From Symbiodinium kawagutii (lineage: Eukaryota; Sar; Dinophyceae; Suessiales; Symbiodiniaceae): a stretch of 64,000 nt of DNA. The stretch covers positions 332,796 to 396,795 of the forward strand of contig VSDK01012404.1 in the NCBI GenBank assembly GCA_009767595.1. Reading direction: 5' to 3'. How positions within the stretch are numbered: position 1 is the stretch's first letter; each line of letters opens with the position of its first letter. Of the stretch, positions 12,550-22,378 are shown piece after piece. The translations under genes and the position numbers were made by a program. The notes below the pieces were generated by a model. The model saw only the letters and a program-made list of their open reading frames with translations, was not told the DNA's origin and did not search any database.

Positions 12550-12655
12550 GAGGACTGAACCCGACACCAGAATGTTTCTGGAGAAATGAAGCTGTGCACC
12601 CGGGATGGTCACAGTTATCTTTGACCCTGGGGCTCCTTCATGAACATGTGGATAC
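12550..12655 (-). CDS. Candidate exon
   Basis: Reads HEGAPGSKITVTIPGAQLHF and SRNILVSGSVL before a stop; alternating polar/hydrophobic pattern suggests beta strands. Confidence 0.45.
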
Positions 12656-13019
12656 ATACATTCCTTTCAAATGACTGAATTAATCTATGTACATAATTAC
12701 ATATGTGTTTGAATATACATGAAATTTTGAGAGTACTTACTACTGAACAATAGTTTAGTTAATCAAGTGTACCTTTCGCCATCCATCCTCCAGAATAAGC
12801 AAATGAATTCCTAGCCGCTTGTTGCTGCGCAATTCTCAAGGATGACAACACTATTAGCAATCTACTGCACCTAAGTTCCAATCAAACACCAAAGCGCAAA
12901 TTGGTCTTCCTCATGTCTTCCTCATATTTCAACATCATGCATATTTCAATGGCAATCTGTGCAGAAATGTTTGACCAAACATGCAAAAAATCATGTCTTC
13001 CTCATATTGAATCATGAAG

Positions 13020-13170
13020 ATTCCGCGGCTGGTAATATCTCCAAGACCTATTGGTTGTTGGTTGGGCACCAGTTGTGCCTGGGTCTAGTCGCTCCCCCCA
13101 TGCTCCTTCAACTGCACTGCAAAGGCAGAGTTCCAACCTGACGCGGCGTGGCTGGGAGATAGATGCCCTT
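13020..13170 (-). CDS. Candidate exon, weak
   Basis: Reads QPRRVRLELCLCSAVEGAWG; ends close to the inverted-repeat element at 13180. Confidence 0.35.
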
Positions 13171-13179
13171 TGGTATACG

Positions 13180-13288
13180 GGGTGTTTCTTAAGCCATGGG
13201 GGACCCCCAAAGCTATGGCTGGTGCCTTTCAATGGTTAACATCTTGGATGATTTGGGGGCACCCCTATTCTGAGAAATCATCACATGG
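13180..13288 (+). mobile_element. Inverted-repeat element, family 2
   Basis: GGTGTTTCTTAAGCCATGGG ... TTTGGGGGCACCCCTATTCT, closing GAGAAATCATCACAT. Confidence 0.65.
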
Positions 13289-13509
13289 TTAGTCAAGCAT
13301 GGTCAGTTGATGGTTAGTTTGATAATATCAGTAATTACGCAAACCCGAGCGCCTGTAAATCTATGCATGTATAAACATATGTAATAAAACGAGCAAGTAC
13401 ATGTGTGTATTCGTGGAATGAACTTGTATGATGTAGAAAAATATATGATGGATATGATGGAATGTTATAAAATTGTACTATCTATACGTGAAAGCAATAT
13501 GAAAGCACT

Positions 13510-13625
13510 CAATATGAAACTCAAGCCGTCCTCCGGCGAAGCCTTCGTAGATGCACTCTTCCTTGTAGGATGACTTGCCTCCATCATCGGACTTCACGCG
13601 GGTAAACCATTGGTCCTGCGGTGAC
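13510..13625 (-). CDS. Candidate exon
   Basis: Reads QDQWFTRVKSDDGGKSSYKE then ECIYEGFAGGRLEFHIE. Composition is strongly protein-like. Confidence 0.5.
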
Positions 13626-13804
13626 AGTGAGGACACATGACGAAGCTGGTGATGCAAACAATGATGGTTGTTGCTGTTGCTACTGCAGTCTGGTAGCAGT
13701 GCTGGTGGCAGTGGCAGTGGTGGCGGTGGCCGGCTAGACAAACATTCCCGAAGTCAGAGATCACTGGCCAACAAAGTCAGAATTACCAAGGTCAACAAGC
13801 AGGG

Positions 13805-13985
13805 ACTGCCATCACTGGAATCCATCAGAAGCATCCAAGGCTGTGTCATGTCTGGGCGACCCATCAGTTGGCAAGGCTAGGAAGCTCTCAAGGCTCCCCG
13901 TTGGTGTCCTTGCCAACCTGGTAGTTCAAGTGGATCACTGTGGTGTCCTGAGACTGAGCCACCGGTGGATCCTGTTGGGCTCCAC
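13805..13985 (-). CDS. Candidate exon with a frame break
   Basis: PPVAQSQDTTVIHLNYQVGK ends in TGA; one base further on, ESFLALPTDGSPRHDTALDA continues in another frame. The two read naturally as one piece. Confidence 0.45.
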
Positions 13986-14144
13986 TTCACTGCAAGTGCC
14001 ATTTAGAAAATCTAAAGTCGAATCTATAAGCAACAACACTGACTGGATCATCTATAGTGCTTTAGTTCTTCAGAAAATCTATCTAAAGGAATCATCAAAG
14101 AACGTCACTACGAATCTATAAAATCTATAAGCACCTTGGTTAAA

Positions 14145-14285
14145 AATGCTTTGACAACCCCCGAATCTGCCGTACGATTCACCTGGCTAACTTCATGCCA
14201 ACCAGATGGGAACGAAGAACTTGATGTTCCGCGCATTTGGGGCATCAAGTGTCGACCTCGGCTGGGAACCTGCAACCACCCTGTG
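14145..14285 (-). CDS. Candidate exon
   Basis: Reads RHLMPQMRGTSSSSFPSGWH and EVSQVNRTADSGVVKAFLTK. Confidence 0.45.
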
Positions 14286-14696
14286 GCCACTCAGGAGTCT
14301 AAAATACACTACTCAGTTCCAGCTCAGTTGGAGGCAAAGTTCTGGTTCGGAAAGCTGATCACATGGCGCCCACAATGGTCAATATGGGTTTGATACGAGT
14401 TCATGAGTGGTTTGCAAATCGTTCAATTGGGATAGAGGTTGCTCGATCGTTAATACTGGCTGATGATCGAGGTTTATAAATTGCAGCGAGTGATGTTCAT
14501 AAGCGGGTTCAAAAGAGGGAGAATAACCAATGATGACTGGAGATCTCCAGGGCAAAGCTTGCTGGCTGAGCTTAGAAGAGCAAGAAGACAGGACTTCACA
14601 ACCAATCCCCTAACTGTAACATCCTCTCTGACCCTATCCCAAATCATTAATCATATCAATTCTCATCATCTCAAAGAAGGCGAAACACTAGAGACT

Positions 14697-14835
14697 TGAG
14701 ACAAACAACCGGTACTTCTCTAGGTTGCTGTTGCCAGCACCCGCACAGCCACCCGTGTCCGGCTCAGGATGATCTTTGTAGATGGACTGCCACTCATCTT
14801 GCAGCATGTCCTGCCGGATCTCTTCAAGTGTATCC
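14697..14835 (-). CDS. Candidate exon, amphipathic helix, possibly terminal
   Basis: Reads TLEEIRQDMLQDEWQSIYKD, then PEPDTGGC...EKYRLFVSSL and a TAG stop. Lies beside the inverted-repeat element at 14847. Confidence 0.5.
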
Positions 14836-14846
14836 TGACTCAAGAA

Positions 14847-14953
14847 ATGTGTTTTTCTCATAGTAGGGGACCCCAAAACGGTCGGTTTAATACTATACAT
14901 GGTTGAGAAACCGCATGATTTGGGGGGTCCCCTATTTATTTTGAGAGGCACCC
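14847..14953 (+). mobile_element. Inverted-repeat element, family 2
   Basis: TGTTTTTCTCATAGTAGGGG ... GGGGGGTCCCCTATTTATTT, closing TGAGAGGCACC. Confidence 0.65.
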
Positions 14954-14999
14954 AAATTGAGTCTGCCAACGATGCGCAAATCCCCAAAACACGGTCAAG

Positions 15000-15185
15000 T
15001 TTGAGATGACCCAGGTGATGTCTGTTTCTCCTCATACAGATTCCTTCGCTCCCTTTGCAATGAAACTCGATGGCATAGCGGGACTCCAATGGGTGATGCC
15101 GAAAACAAATCATCACACACCCGGACTTGGAGGTGCCGTGTTTGGTCAAGCAACAATGAAGCAATACATTCCTGCTGAAGCACTT
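15000..15185 (-). CDS. Candidate exon
   Basis: Reads LLLDQTRHLQVRVCDDLFSA and RERRNLYEEKQTSPGSSQT. A second open frame (FRHHPLESRYAIEFHCKG) overlaps. Confidence 0.45.
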
Positions 15186-15329
15186 CCTAGTATTCCGCCG
15201 AGCTTCACCCAAAAAATCCCCAGTTACGGACTCTTTAATCTTGAATCTTCCGGTCCCTTAAATCTTTGCCGTGGGCCCTTCTTACCTGGCAGCAACTAAA
15301 CTCTACCATCCTGAAATCATCATTGCCTC

Positions 15330-15450
15330 TGTCTATTTACCAGTAGTACCGCACAAGGCGGTGGCGGAAGTTTCCAGGATAGGAGCACTACAGGAGTGTG
15401 CAGTTGTGGTTGCGACGATTGATTGTCCGAGGGATCCGAGAACTGAACAT
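15330..15450 (-). CDS. Candidate exon
   Basis: Reads VLGSLGQSIVATTTAHSCSA and PILETSATALCGTTGK. A plus-strand frame is also open here. Confidence 0.4.
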
Positions 15451-15502
15451 CACTTGGGCCTGACTTCCTACCATGTGAGCATCGATCTGGCCACTTGACT
15501 GG

Positions 15503-16085
15503 GAGCCTATCTGTCTAGCTATCTTTCTATCAGTGGATCAGTTTTCTTTCTGTCTGTCTGACTGTCTATCTATCTATCTATCTGATGATCTATTCGTTTA
15601 TCTATCTGCCTATGTACTTGTCTTTCTATCTACCTCGCTATCTATCTCGTCATCTTTCTGTCTATGTATCTATCTATCTACCTGTCCATCTATCTATTTA
15701 TCTATCTGCCTATCTATCTATCTGTCTATCTATCTACCGAATTATTTGTCTGATCATCTATGTGTCCATCTGTCTATCTTTCTGTCTATCTACCTGACTA
15801 TCTATCTACTTTTCTATCTGACTCTCGTTTCGTCTACCTATCTGTCTATCTATCGACCCATCTAGCCATCTGAATCTGGCTAAACAATTGTCTGTCTATT
15901 CCATCTATCTATTCTAGCTATTCTATCTATCTATCTATCTATCCATCTATCTATCCATCTATTCATCCATCGATGCATCTATGTCTCTGACTATGCATCT
16001 AGCCACCCATGGATCTGACTATCTGCTTGTCCATCTATCTGGCTACCTCTTTGTCTAGCCATCTATCTATCTAGCCATCTTTCGT
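15503..16085 (+). repeat. CTAT/CTGT tetranucleotide satellite
   Basis: About 580 bp of imperfect CTAT, CTGT and CCAT tetranucleotides. The 110-codon frame inside it is a product of the repeat. Confidence 0.85.
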
Positions 16086-16760
16086 TCAAAACGTGTCAAA
16101 ACGTGCTGTGTTTTGACACATTTGTTTCAAAATGTGCTTCTTGCCCTGGCCGCGTGCACTTTTTCGGACATGCAACTTTCAAAACTTGTTAAAAACCACG
16201 AGTTTTTGCGACTTCGGACGTGAGAATGTGCTTCGCGCGCAGGCGGCGTGCCAATTTTCATGATCATATGACATCTCCGAAAAGTGGCCTGAAACGCTGA
16301 TAAAATTGCAGTTTTTATTTTGGTACAAGATTTTATCTTAAAAATTTGCTTCGCGCGCAGGCAGCGTGCCAGTTTTGAGAATCATGAGTCATCAAAAGTG
16401 CTCCGAGCATGTAGTGTTTTTACGATTTTGACTTTCAAATGTGCTCGGCGCCTAGGTTTTTGAACGATTTTGAACTGGAATCCTCTAAAAGTGCTCCGAG
16501 CATGCAGTGTTTTTACGGTTTTTCCTTCCAAATGTGCTTCGCGCCTAGGTTTTTTCACGATTTTGCAAGTTGCATCTCTTTAACGATTTTTGCACACACC
16601 TTTCGCCACAGTGCTCCGCACCGCCGCTTTAGCGAGGTACCCTTCTGGACCCTCATGATGCACGAAACCTTGCAAAACACAGCATTTCGCGACTTTCCTA
16701 ACATTTTTGCGCGCTCGCACTCTCATCTTTCGCACATCTGCATAAGCGATCTACCCTAGC
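16086..16760 (+). repeat. Degenerate GC-rich repeat block
   Basis: Recurring pieces GTGCTCCGAGCATG, TGCTTCGCGCGCAGGC and CCTAGGTTTTT in loose tandem order. No convincing gene. Confidence 0.55.
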
Positions 16761-17079
16761 TGAGTTGTCCATATTGTCGGAAGTTAGACTTCTAAACTTC
16801 CTTCGATTAACCATTGATTAATCATTCCAAAAATCAATCATTCAACACAATCCCTACTTGGTTTGTAACGTCAATGATCTATGAATCAACCATTCCTCAA
16901 CCAATTATTAATCATTGTTTGTTTGCTGGTTCTTAATGAGGGAATGACTCGGAACGACCTGTTTTTCCTGATGATTATGAGTCATTCAATCATTGTTCGT
17001 TAGCTGGTTCTGAATGAGGGAATGACTCGGAACAACCTGCTTTTCCTGATGACTATGAGTCATTCCATGTCATTTCCCC

Positions 17080-17260
17080 CTACTACGCACCAGAATGCAC
17101 CAGGATGCGTTTGCTTTCACGGCTCCTTCCCCCACCATCCTTGGGCGCAACGGCTGTCCGGGGCTGTCCTCACGCTTCACCAGCAAACCTTTCCCTCGCC
17201 GAGGCCGACCCACGTTCACGCGCACCACCTGAACGGCGAAAGAAACGGCGCCGACCATGG
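17080..17260 (-). CDS. Candidate exon, basic
   Basis: Reads AVQVVRVNVGRPRRGKGLLV then EDSPGQPLRPRMVGEGAVKA. GC-rich island. The plus strand is open too. Confidence 0.4.
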
Positions 17261-17274
17261 CCGTTACACACTGA

Positions 17275-17430
17275 TGAGTGGTGGTTGATGGTTGTTAATG
17301 GTGGTTGTGGATGGTTTATCGTGGTTGATGATGGTTAATGATGACTGAAGAAATGGTTGATGATGGCTTATTGATGATGGTTGATGATGGTTGACGGCTA
17401 ATGTTGGTCAATGATGGTTGATGGTGATGG
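17275..17430 (+). repeat. TTGATGATGG low-complexity repeat
   Basis: Runs of GGTTGATGATGG and GTGGTTGATGG. Confidence 0.7.
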
Positions 17431-17435
17431 ACAAA

Positions 17436-17545
17436 AAGGACAAATCTGAGAACACGGCAAAGTCCTGGGCGTTGACCTGAAATTAGTCTTGTCATATCCT
17501 CTGCAACCCAGTAGTTTTTAAACTTGTCAACATCAATTCCCACGA
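17436..17545 (-). CDS. Candidate exon with an acceptor-like site
   Basis: GIDVDKFKNYWVAEDMTRLI reads in one frame; after AATTTCAG a second frame gives VNAQDFAVFSDLSFLS. One of the two is probably the exon. Confidence 0.4.
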
Positions 17546-17564
17546 AAACTGTACACCCTGAAAA

Positions 17565-17595
17565 CCTAAACCCTAAAGCCCCAAAGCCCTAAACC
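17565..17595 (-). repeat. Degenerate telomere-like repeat
   Basis: CCTAAACCCTAAAGCCCCAA and a further CCCTAAACC: imperfect CCCTAAA units. Confidence 0.4.
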
Positions 17596-17639
17596 GTGAG
17601 TCACAGAGTGTGAGACCCATCAATGCTGATAATATCTAG

Positions 17640-17780
17640 GGTTATCACATGGTGGATCGTGCATGGTGAAAATGGTGGTTCATGGTGGCTCAGGGTCGTT
17701 CATGGTGGTTCATGGTAGTTCAAGGTGGTTCATGGTAGCTCATGGTGGCTCATGGTGATTTATGGTGGTTCATAATCAGT
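17640..17780 (+). repeat. GGTTCATGGT tandem repeat
   Basis: Ten-base units GGTTCATGGT and GGCTCATGGT in series. Confidence 0.75.
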
Positions 17781-17856
17781 AAGGATGGTTAATGACCTAA
17801 AGGACAGTTGATACCTAAGTGGTTTGTCATGGCATGCACTCGAGGCCATATTCAAT

Positions 17857-17965
17857 CATATGGTGGTTTCTGAAAATAGGGGTACCCCCAAATCATCCAC
17901 TAATAGTCCTTTATAGTAATAAACCAACCACAACTTGGGTCCCCTATTTTGAGAAACCCTCATAT
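17857..17965 (+). mobile_element. Inverted-repeat element, family 2
   Basis: CATATGGTGGTTTCTGAAAA ... CCCCTATTTTGAGAAACCCT, closing CATAT. Near-complete copy. Confidence 0.72.
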
Positions 17966-17989
17966 TCACCATCAAACAATCCATGCATG

Positions 17990-18110
17990 TGCAGCTTTCC
18001 CAATGCGGAGGTTCTCGACAAGCGAAGGCAAGGTGGTGGGATTACATTCAGCCCATGGATGCCCATTCCCTGTAACAAATTCAGTAGCTTACGTGGCTCA
18101 GTGAGGGGGG
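17990..18110 (-). CDS. Candidate exon, frame uncertain
   Basis: After TGTTACAG, reads NGHPWAECNPTTLPSLVENL. Another frame (PRKLLNLLQGMGIHGLNVIP) is also open. Confidence 0.4.
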
Positions 18111-18320
18111 CCTATCGACAGAGTGATTCACAAACTTGACAAACTTTCAGTAGTATATATTATATGTGATAAACTATTATCAGCATGATTCAACGTGTAT
18201 TAAGCATCATTATATCATCAAAATTTGTCAACCATCACAAATGATCATCAAAATTTATCAGCCATCATAAATGACTGTCAATGGATATTGATGGGGCCTC
18301 ACTCATGTTGAACTATATAA

Positions 18321-18650
18321 TTAACCACAACCGGGCAGCTCCATTTTGCACCCTTCCAGCTGCGCTTGCGCAATCACTGGAGCTTGAAACGGCTCACCAG
18401 TGGGCGGAGGCCAAGCCACGTATCCACCGCCTGTGGGCTGTTGGACATCGATGTTCAGCCTGTTTGACCCTGCCGGTATTGCGTCCTGTTCAGCTCCGTC
18501 GTTGCCGGTGGCCCTTCGTGGCGAATCTGTGGGACTTACCTTCAGCCATCCCACAAAGCTGTCCCGATAGACATTTGCGTGGATGGAATTTGTTTTTGTT
18601 CCTCGTGCGAAAGCGACGGTGGATGTCAGCGTCAGACAACCACATTCCAC
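18321..18650 (-). CDS. Possible downstream exon, Pro/Gly-rich
   Basis: A 109-codon open frame; the most natural part is GWLKVSPTDSPRRATGNDGA and VQQPTGGGYVAWPPPTGE. A second frame (WLSDADIHRRFRTRNKNKF) is open over 18490-18690. Both follow the ubiquitin-like gene on the same strand. Confidence 0.4.
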   Translation of the reverse strand: MECGCLTLTSTVAFARGTKTNSIHANVYRDSFVGWLKVSPTDSPRRATGNDGAEQDAIPAGSNRLNIDVQQPTGGGYVAWPPPTGEPFQAPVIAQAQLEGCKMELPGCG

Positions 18651-18686
18651 TTTTGTAATCCATTCTTTCTACCGGGAAATCACGAA

Positions 18687-18830
18687 TCATGTATACCCCA
18701 GGTTCTTGTGGAGCAACAACTCGTGAATTTCTTTTCTGAAGGGACCCCTCTTGATCTGCCCTCCATCATAGAGATGATCTATGATCTCAGTGTTGCACGC
18801 AAGAATCACTTGTACGTTGTAGAAAATTGT
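18687..18830 (-). CDS. Possible further exon of the ubiquitin-like gene
   Basis: Open frame with IFYNVQVILACNTEIIDHLY and KEIHELLLHKNLGYT before a stop. The residue mix is protein-like. Not recognised. Confidence 0.4.
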   Translation of the reverse strand, partial: TIFYNVQVILACNTEIIDHLYDGGQIKRGPFRKEIHELLLHKNLGYT

Positions 18831-18831
18831 T

Positions 18832-19110
18832 TTAGTCCAAACGGACGCCGGGCAAAATCTCAGGCTTTCTCCGGGCGAACGGCGCAGAAAATGGCGGCTG
18901 GAGGGGCACTCCATCCATCCACAGGCGCACATCCAAGCGAACGACATCGTTCCGCGTCCTTTCCTCCAAGGCATCCTTCATGGATCTCCAAGGATCTGAA
19001 GGCGGCCTAGCTTTATGCTGTTGGAAGAAAGTCTCCAGAAGCTCCTCATGCTCCAAAGTAAAGCCCCTCTCATCTGCGAAATCCGGTGGCGGCGGATTCT
19101 GCAGCCGAGC
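18832..19110 (-). CDS. Continuation of the ubiquitin-like gene, second frame
   Basis: Reads PPPPDFADERGFTLEHEELL, then an amphipathic, charged segment (WRSMKDALEERTRNDVVRLD) up to ...EILPGVRLD. It lies immediately downstream of the ubiquitin-like exon. The second half is not a recognised domain. Confidence 0.55.
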   Translation of the reverse strand, partial: ARLQNPPPPDFADERGFTLEHEELLETFFQQHKARPPSDPWRSMKDALEERTRNDVVRLDVRLWMDGVPLQPPFSAPFARRKPEILPGVRLD

Positions 19111-19129
19111 TGGGCACCATCCTGAACAC

Positions 19130-19358
19130 CAGCCTCTGCAAGAGTCCATTGGTCTTCCAGAAGCTTGTCATCTTGGAAGATTTTCTGGTGGAGGCAACCC
19201 GGAACCTTCAGCTCCTGGGACACCCTTTTCTTCAGCATGAGGATGGTGCTGGTGGGAGACATCCTGAGTCGCACCGCCTGGCCGCTCAGCGGATTCACCT
19301 CCGCTGCAATGCCGTCGTTTTGTTCATGGCACTTCGGTGGCGCAGAAGCAGCAACCGC
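19130..19358 (-). CDS. First exon of a ubiquitin-like-domain protein
   Basis: The ATG at 19356-19358 opens MAVAASAPPKC, then about 65 residues of a ubiquitin-like fold: a beta hairpin (PLSGQAVRLRMSPTST), a helix (MLKKRVSQELKVP), a QKIFQDDKLLED strand-loop and the closing LAEAGVQDGAQLG. This corresponds to ubiquitin's QRLIFAGKQLED and GxxDGxxL pattern. No C-terminal diglycine, so it would be a fixed domain rather than a conjugated tag. The frame also extends upstream to 19442. After ...AQLG the sensible reading moves to another frame (PPPPDFADERGF), suggesting an intron edge or a one-base indel near 19100. Confidence 0.75.
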
Positions 19359-19752
19359 CATGGGGAAACAGCAATCAAACGAGGCTTGAGCTGGAAAGTT
19401 CATCGATTGGGAGAGAAAATGATAGAAGCGCTGGCTTGTCACTATGAATATCTATCTATCTCATATATATATATATATACATGATGAATAAACTGGATGG
19501 TAACTGGGGGGGGAACCCCTATGACTTGAGTGGCAACTCCAAACCCTGGCCACACCCGGCCACAACTGGGGAAGACTGGGACCTACCCGGCTGCCCTGGC
19601 ATGGGCACGTTGCCTGACCCATGCCATTCAGGATCACGCAGGGCACCATACCTTCCTGGCGCTGCAGTGCCAAATCTGGATCCAACAATTCCGCATACAT
19701 AATATTGTACATGTGCTCATGTACAAATATGTATACATGTATATATATATAT

Positions 19753-19761
19753 ATATTTATG
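19753..19761 (+). repeat. Left 9-bp direct repeat (possible target duplication)
   Basis: ATATTTATG immediately outside the left C-run end; the same nine bases stand at 29323-29331. Confidence 0.5.
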
Positions 19762-19799
19762 CTACCCCCCCCCCCCCCCCAAGACCCACCTTTTTTGGT

Positions 19800-21330
19800 G
19801 GTTTCAGGAAAATTTGCAAACTTTGCATATTTACTTTGTTCTGCATTATTTCACTATGCCCTATTTGATTGCGGCCAATTTCAATTTATTGTTCAATGAC
19901 ACCCATGACTTGACCTACGTTAAAATATTTTACTTGATGTTGACCTTGCATGGGGTCTATCTATTCATAAGTGCATATTTGCATATTATATAAATTTGTT
20001 TTATTCTATGATGCCATCTTTGTGTCTTATTTGAGTGTGCCCTATTTATCTGTTTGAATTTGGTTTGTTCCTACTTAATTCTCTTCTATTTAATTGTTGT
20101 CTATTTAAGCATGGTCTATTCAAATTTGCTGCCCTAGATTTAGCTTTTTTTGTTATGCCTTATAGCATTATAGTCTATTTGTGCCTTGTTTGCTTATTTC
20201 TAAGTATTCATAATTTGATTTGGAATGACTTATCTTTAATCATGCTTTATCTAATTTTGCCATATATTTACCCACTTGTAAAAATAAAAATCGTTGAAAT
20301 CATCGCTTGGTGGTGCCATACTAGAAAACGATGGAATGCACATATTTCATTTGAATAGATTCTGATGTATATTTGGCCTGTTTAAGAATATCTTATTTCA
20401 TCATAGTCTTTATGGGGAATATTTGGCGATTTCCGATTTATGCTTTGTGCCCTGAGTGTGTGTTATTTAATTGTGCCCTGTAGAATAGATTAAAAGCGGC
20501 CTATTTAATCATAGTCTACTTAATGTTGCTCTATTTAATTGTGTTCTGTTAACTTATGGCCTCTTTAAAGATGCTGTCCTACATGTGGCCGAGCTAGTAA
20601 TGCCCTATGGCATGATAGCCTGACTGTAGTCTAGTTGTTAATTTCCCATGTAATTATGCTTTATGGCCTGTTTTTGGTCTTGCTTTGCGCAGTTTTACCT
20701 TACATGTACCTTGTTCAAAATACTTAAAGCCTATTTAGTTATGGCTTCACGGTGCCACACTAGGGCAAAATTGAATATACTACCATTCAATATCCCACAA
20801 ATAAGGGATTTCTAAATAATTACGATGAATATAAGGCATAAAAAGGCTCTATTTACCAGGGCAAATATTAGAGTCAAAAGCAATGATTCAATACAAGATT
20901 GAATATGGTAAAATCAAATAGCAACAACAACAAGGGGAAAATAAAGAAGAGCACATATGAGGCATAAGTAAATAGGATATTATCAAATAGGCCAAAACAC
21001 GGGGCAAAATTGAATACAATATGTCTGATTATAAGCAAGCAAGGCATAACTGAATAGAGCCGGACTGAATGAGACATGCTTGAATCTGGAATAGAAATAA
21101 TCGTATAGGGAAAATTCAAATAGATGGTGTATTTGCTAGTGCTCTATTAATTCATGCCCTACCTTTTTGTTTAATTATGCCAAAATTATTTACACACACC
21201 GGAAAAAACATTTAGGCTTTAGGGGTATCCAAGGTCTTATGCATTTGGTACCTAGAGCATTTTGGGAGATCCAAGGTCTTAAGAGGTCTTAAGACCTCGT
21301 TCAGAATGCAAATGCCCTAAGTACAGGAAA
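19800..21330. repeat. AT-rich degenerate repeat tract
   Basis: Many short variants of TGCCCTATTTAATT occur from 19850 to about 20760. From about 20830 to 21110 the complementary forms dominate (AAATAGG, TTGAATA, GGCATAA), and the first orientation returns near 21140-21180. No coding signal is visible. It forms the body of the older element interrupted at 21427. Confidence 0.6.
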
Positions 21331-21333
21331 GTC

Positions 21334-21357
21334 CCAAACCCTAAACCCTAAACCCTC
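21334..21357 (-). repeat. Interstitial telomere-like repeat
   Basis: Three CCCTAAA units in a row, i.e. TTTAGGG on the minus strand, the plant-type telomere unit. They lie about 70 bp from the retroelement edge. Confidence 0.6.
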
Positions 21358-21426
21358 AACCACCACTCTGTTTGTCTGCATGTGTTCGCATGTATTACAT
21401 ATACACACACACACATATATATATAT

Positions 21427-21733
21427 AAAGATGCACTGCAGCCACTTTGTTCCACTTCGCAGCATGTTTGTCTGAAAAATTAAAGTAAACACAGCCCTGT
21501 TTAAACATCCCCTGATTTGAAGTCCTCACTTCGTTCCAGGAATCTTGGCTAGGCCAAACCCCAAGCCAGAAACCCAATTCTCTCTTGACCCTCTCAGCAG
21601 AGTGGAGCCAAACCTCCTTCCTCTGTGAGTTAGGTTAAAGGATGTTAAACAGGCAAATCGAAAAAACAAAGAGCTCTTTTCCCCTTCGGCTTCCGTGACT
21701 TCATGGCTTTCTTGGCCCGTTTGGAAGTATTTC
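21427..21733 (-). repeat. Split direct repeat B2 (3' terminus of the retroelement)
   Basis: Second 307-bp B copy forming the outer 3' end. The neighbouring outside sequence is an ACACAC/TATATA run, and the other flank of the whole element begins TATATGG. Confidence 0.92.
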
Positions 21734-21751
21734 TGGGGGGGAGGAAGAAGG

Positions 21752-21816
21752 AGTTTGAACCAGACACTGAGGAACATGTAACTGCATGCATCTTAACCCC
21801 CGGGGGCGGAGGATCA
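21752..21816 (-). repeat. Split direct repeat A2
   Basis: Internal copy of the 65-bp A repeat. It abuts B1 (they share one base at 21816) and is separated from B2 by an 18-bp G-rich spacer (21734-21751). Confidence 0.93.
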
Positions 21817-22122
21817 AAGATGCACTGCAGCCACTTTGTTCCACTTCGCAGCATGTTTGTCTGAAAAATTAAAGTAAACACAGCCCTGTTTAAACATCCC
21901 CTGATTTGAAGTCCTCACTTCGTTCCAGGAATCTTGGCTAGGCCAAACCCCAAGCCAGAAACCCAATTCTCTCTTGACCCTCTCAGCAGAGTGGAGCCAA
22001 ACCTCCTTCCTCTGTGAGTTAGGTTAAAGGATGTTAAACAGGCAAATCGAAAAAACAAAGAGCTCTTTTCCCCTTCGGCTTCCGTGACTTCATGGCTTTC
22101 TTGGCCCGTTTGGAAGTATTTC
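21816..22122 (-). repeat. Split direct repeat B1
   Basis: Identical by eye to 21427-21733 over 307 bp, at a constant offset of 389 with no indels. The last 28 codons of the recombinase (basic tail ending CFFDLPV) are encoded inside this repeat, so that coding sequence occurs twice. Confidence 0.93.
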
Positions 22123-22378
22123 CACGGCCCCCAGACCTTCCGCCAGCGGTCGGAGGCTCAAGCGTGCGAAAGTTCAAATGAGAGAGTGACTGTTCATAAA
22201 TTCCTAAAAAAGGTGCTATTTTGACATGGGTTTTAGGAATGGCCATGGTGGCAAGCATAGCCAAACCTTCGTTGAGATAAATCCGAGCCGTTTTCTGACT
22301 GGCCCAGCGGCCTTGTATCAGCAAACGGTCCATGGACTGGTGCCGGGAGGACCAAAAAGTGGCACCGCCACGTCTCAA
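22034..22378 (-). pseudogene. Tyrosine recombinase, C-terminal catalytic part in a shifted frame
   Basis: This frame continues with RRGGATFWSS, GRW and the nucleophile Tyr in ARIYLNEG (codon at 22277-22279), then a basic tail partly encoded by B1. A repeated TAT/ATT junction near 22380-22386 puts it out of frame with the upstream half. I call it broken as sequenced, but a single-base assembly error would give the same picture. Confidence 0.85.

Noticed and set aside
15533..15865. 110-codon Ser/Tyr/Leu-rich open frame
   Set aside because: Entirely produced by the CTAT/CTGT satellite.
21645..21881. Separate small gene resembling the recombinase tail
   Set aside because: It is the B2 copy of the YR tail running into A2, not a gene.
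21427..22122. The repeats as long terminal repeats
   Set aside because: B1 and B2 lie at the same end and A1/A2 differ from them; there is no matching LTR at the 5' end and the integrase is a tyrosine recombinase.
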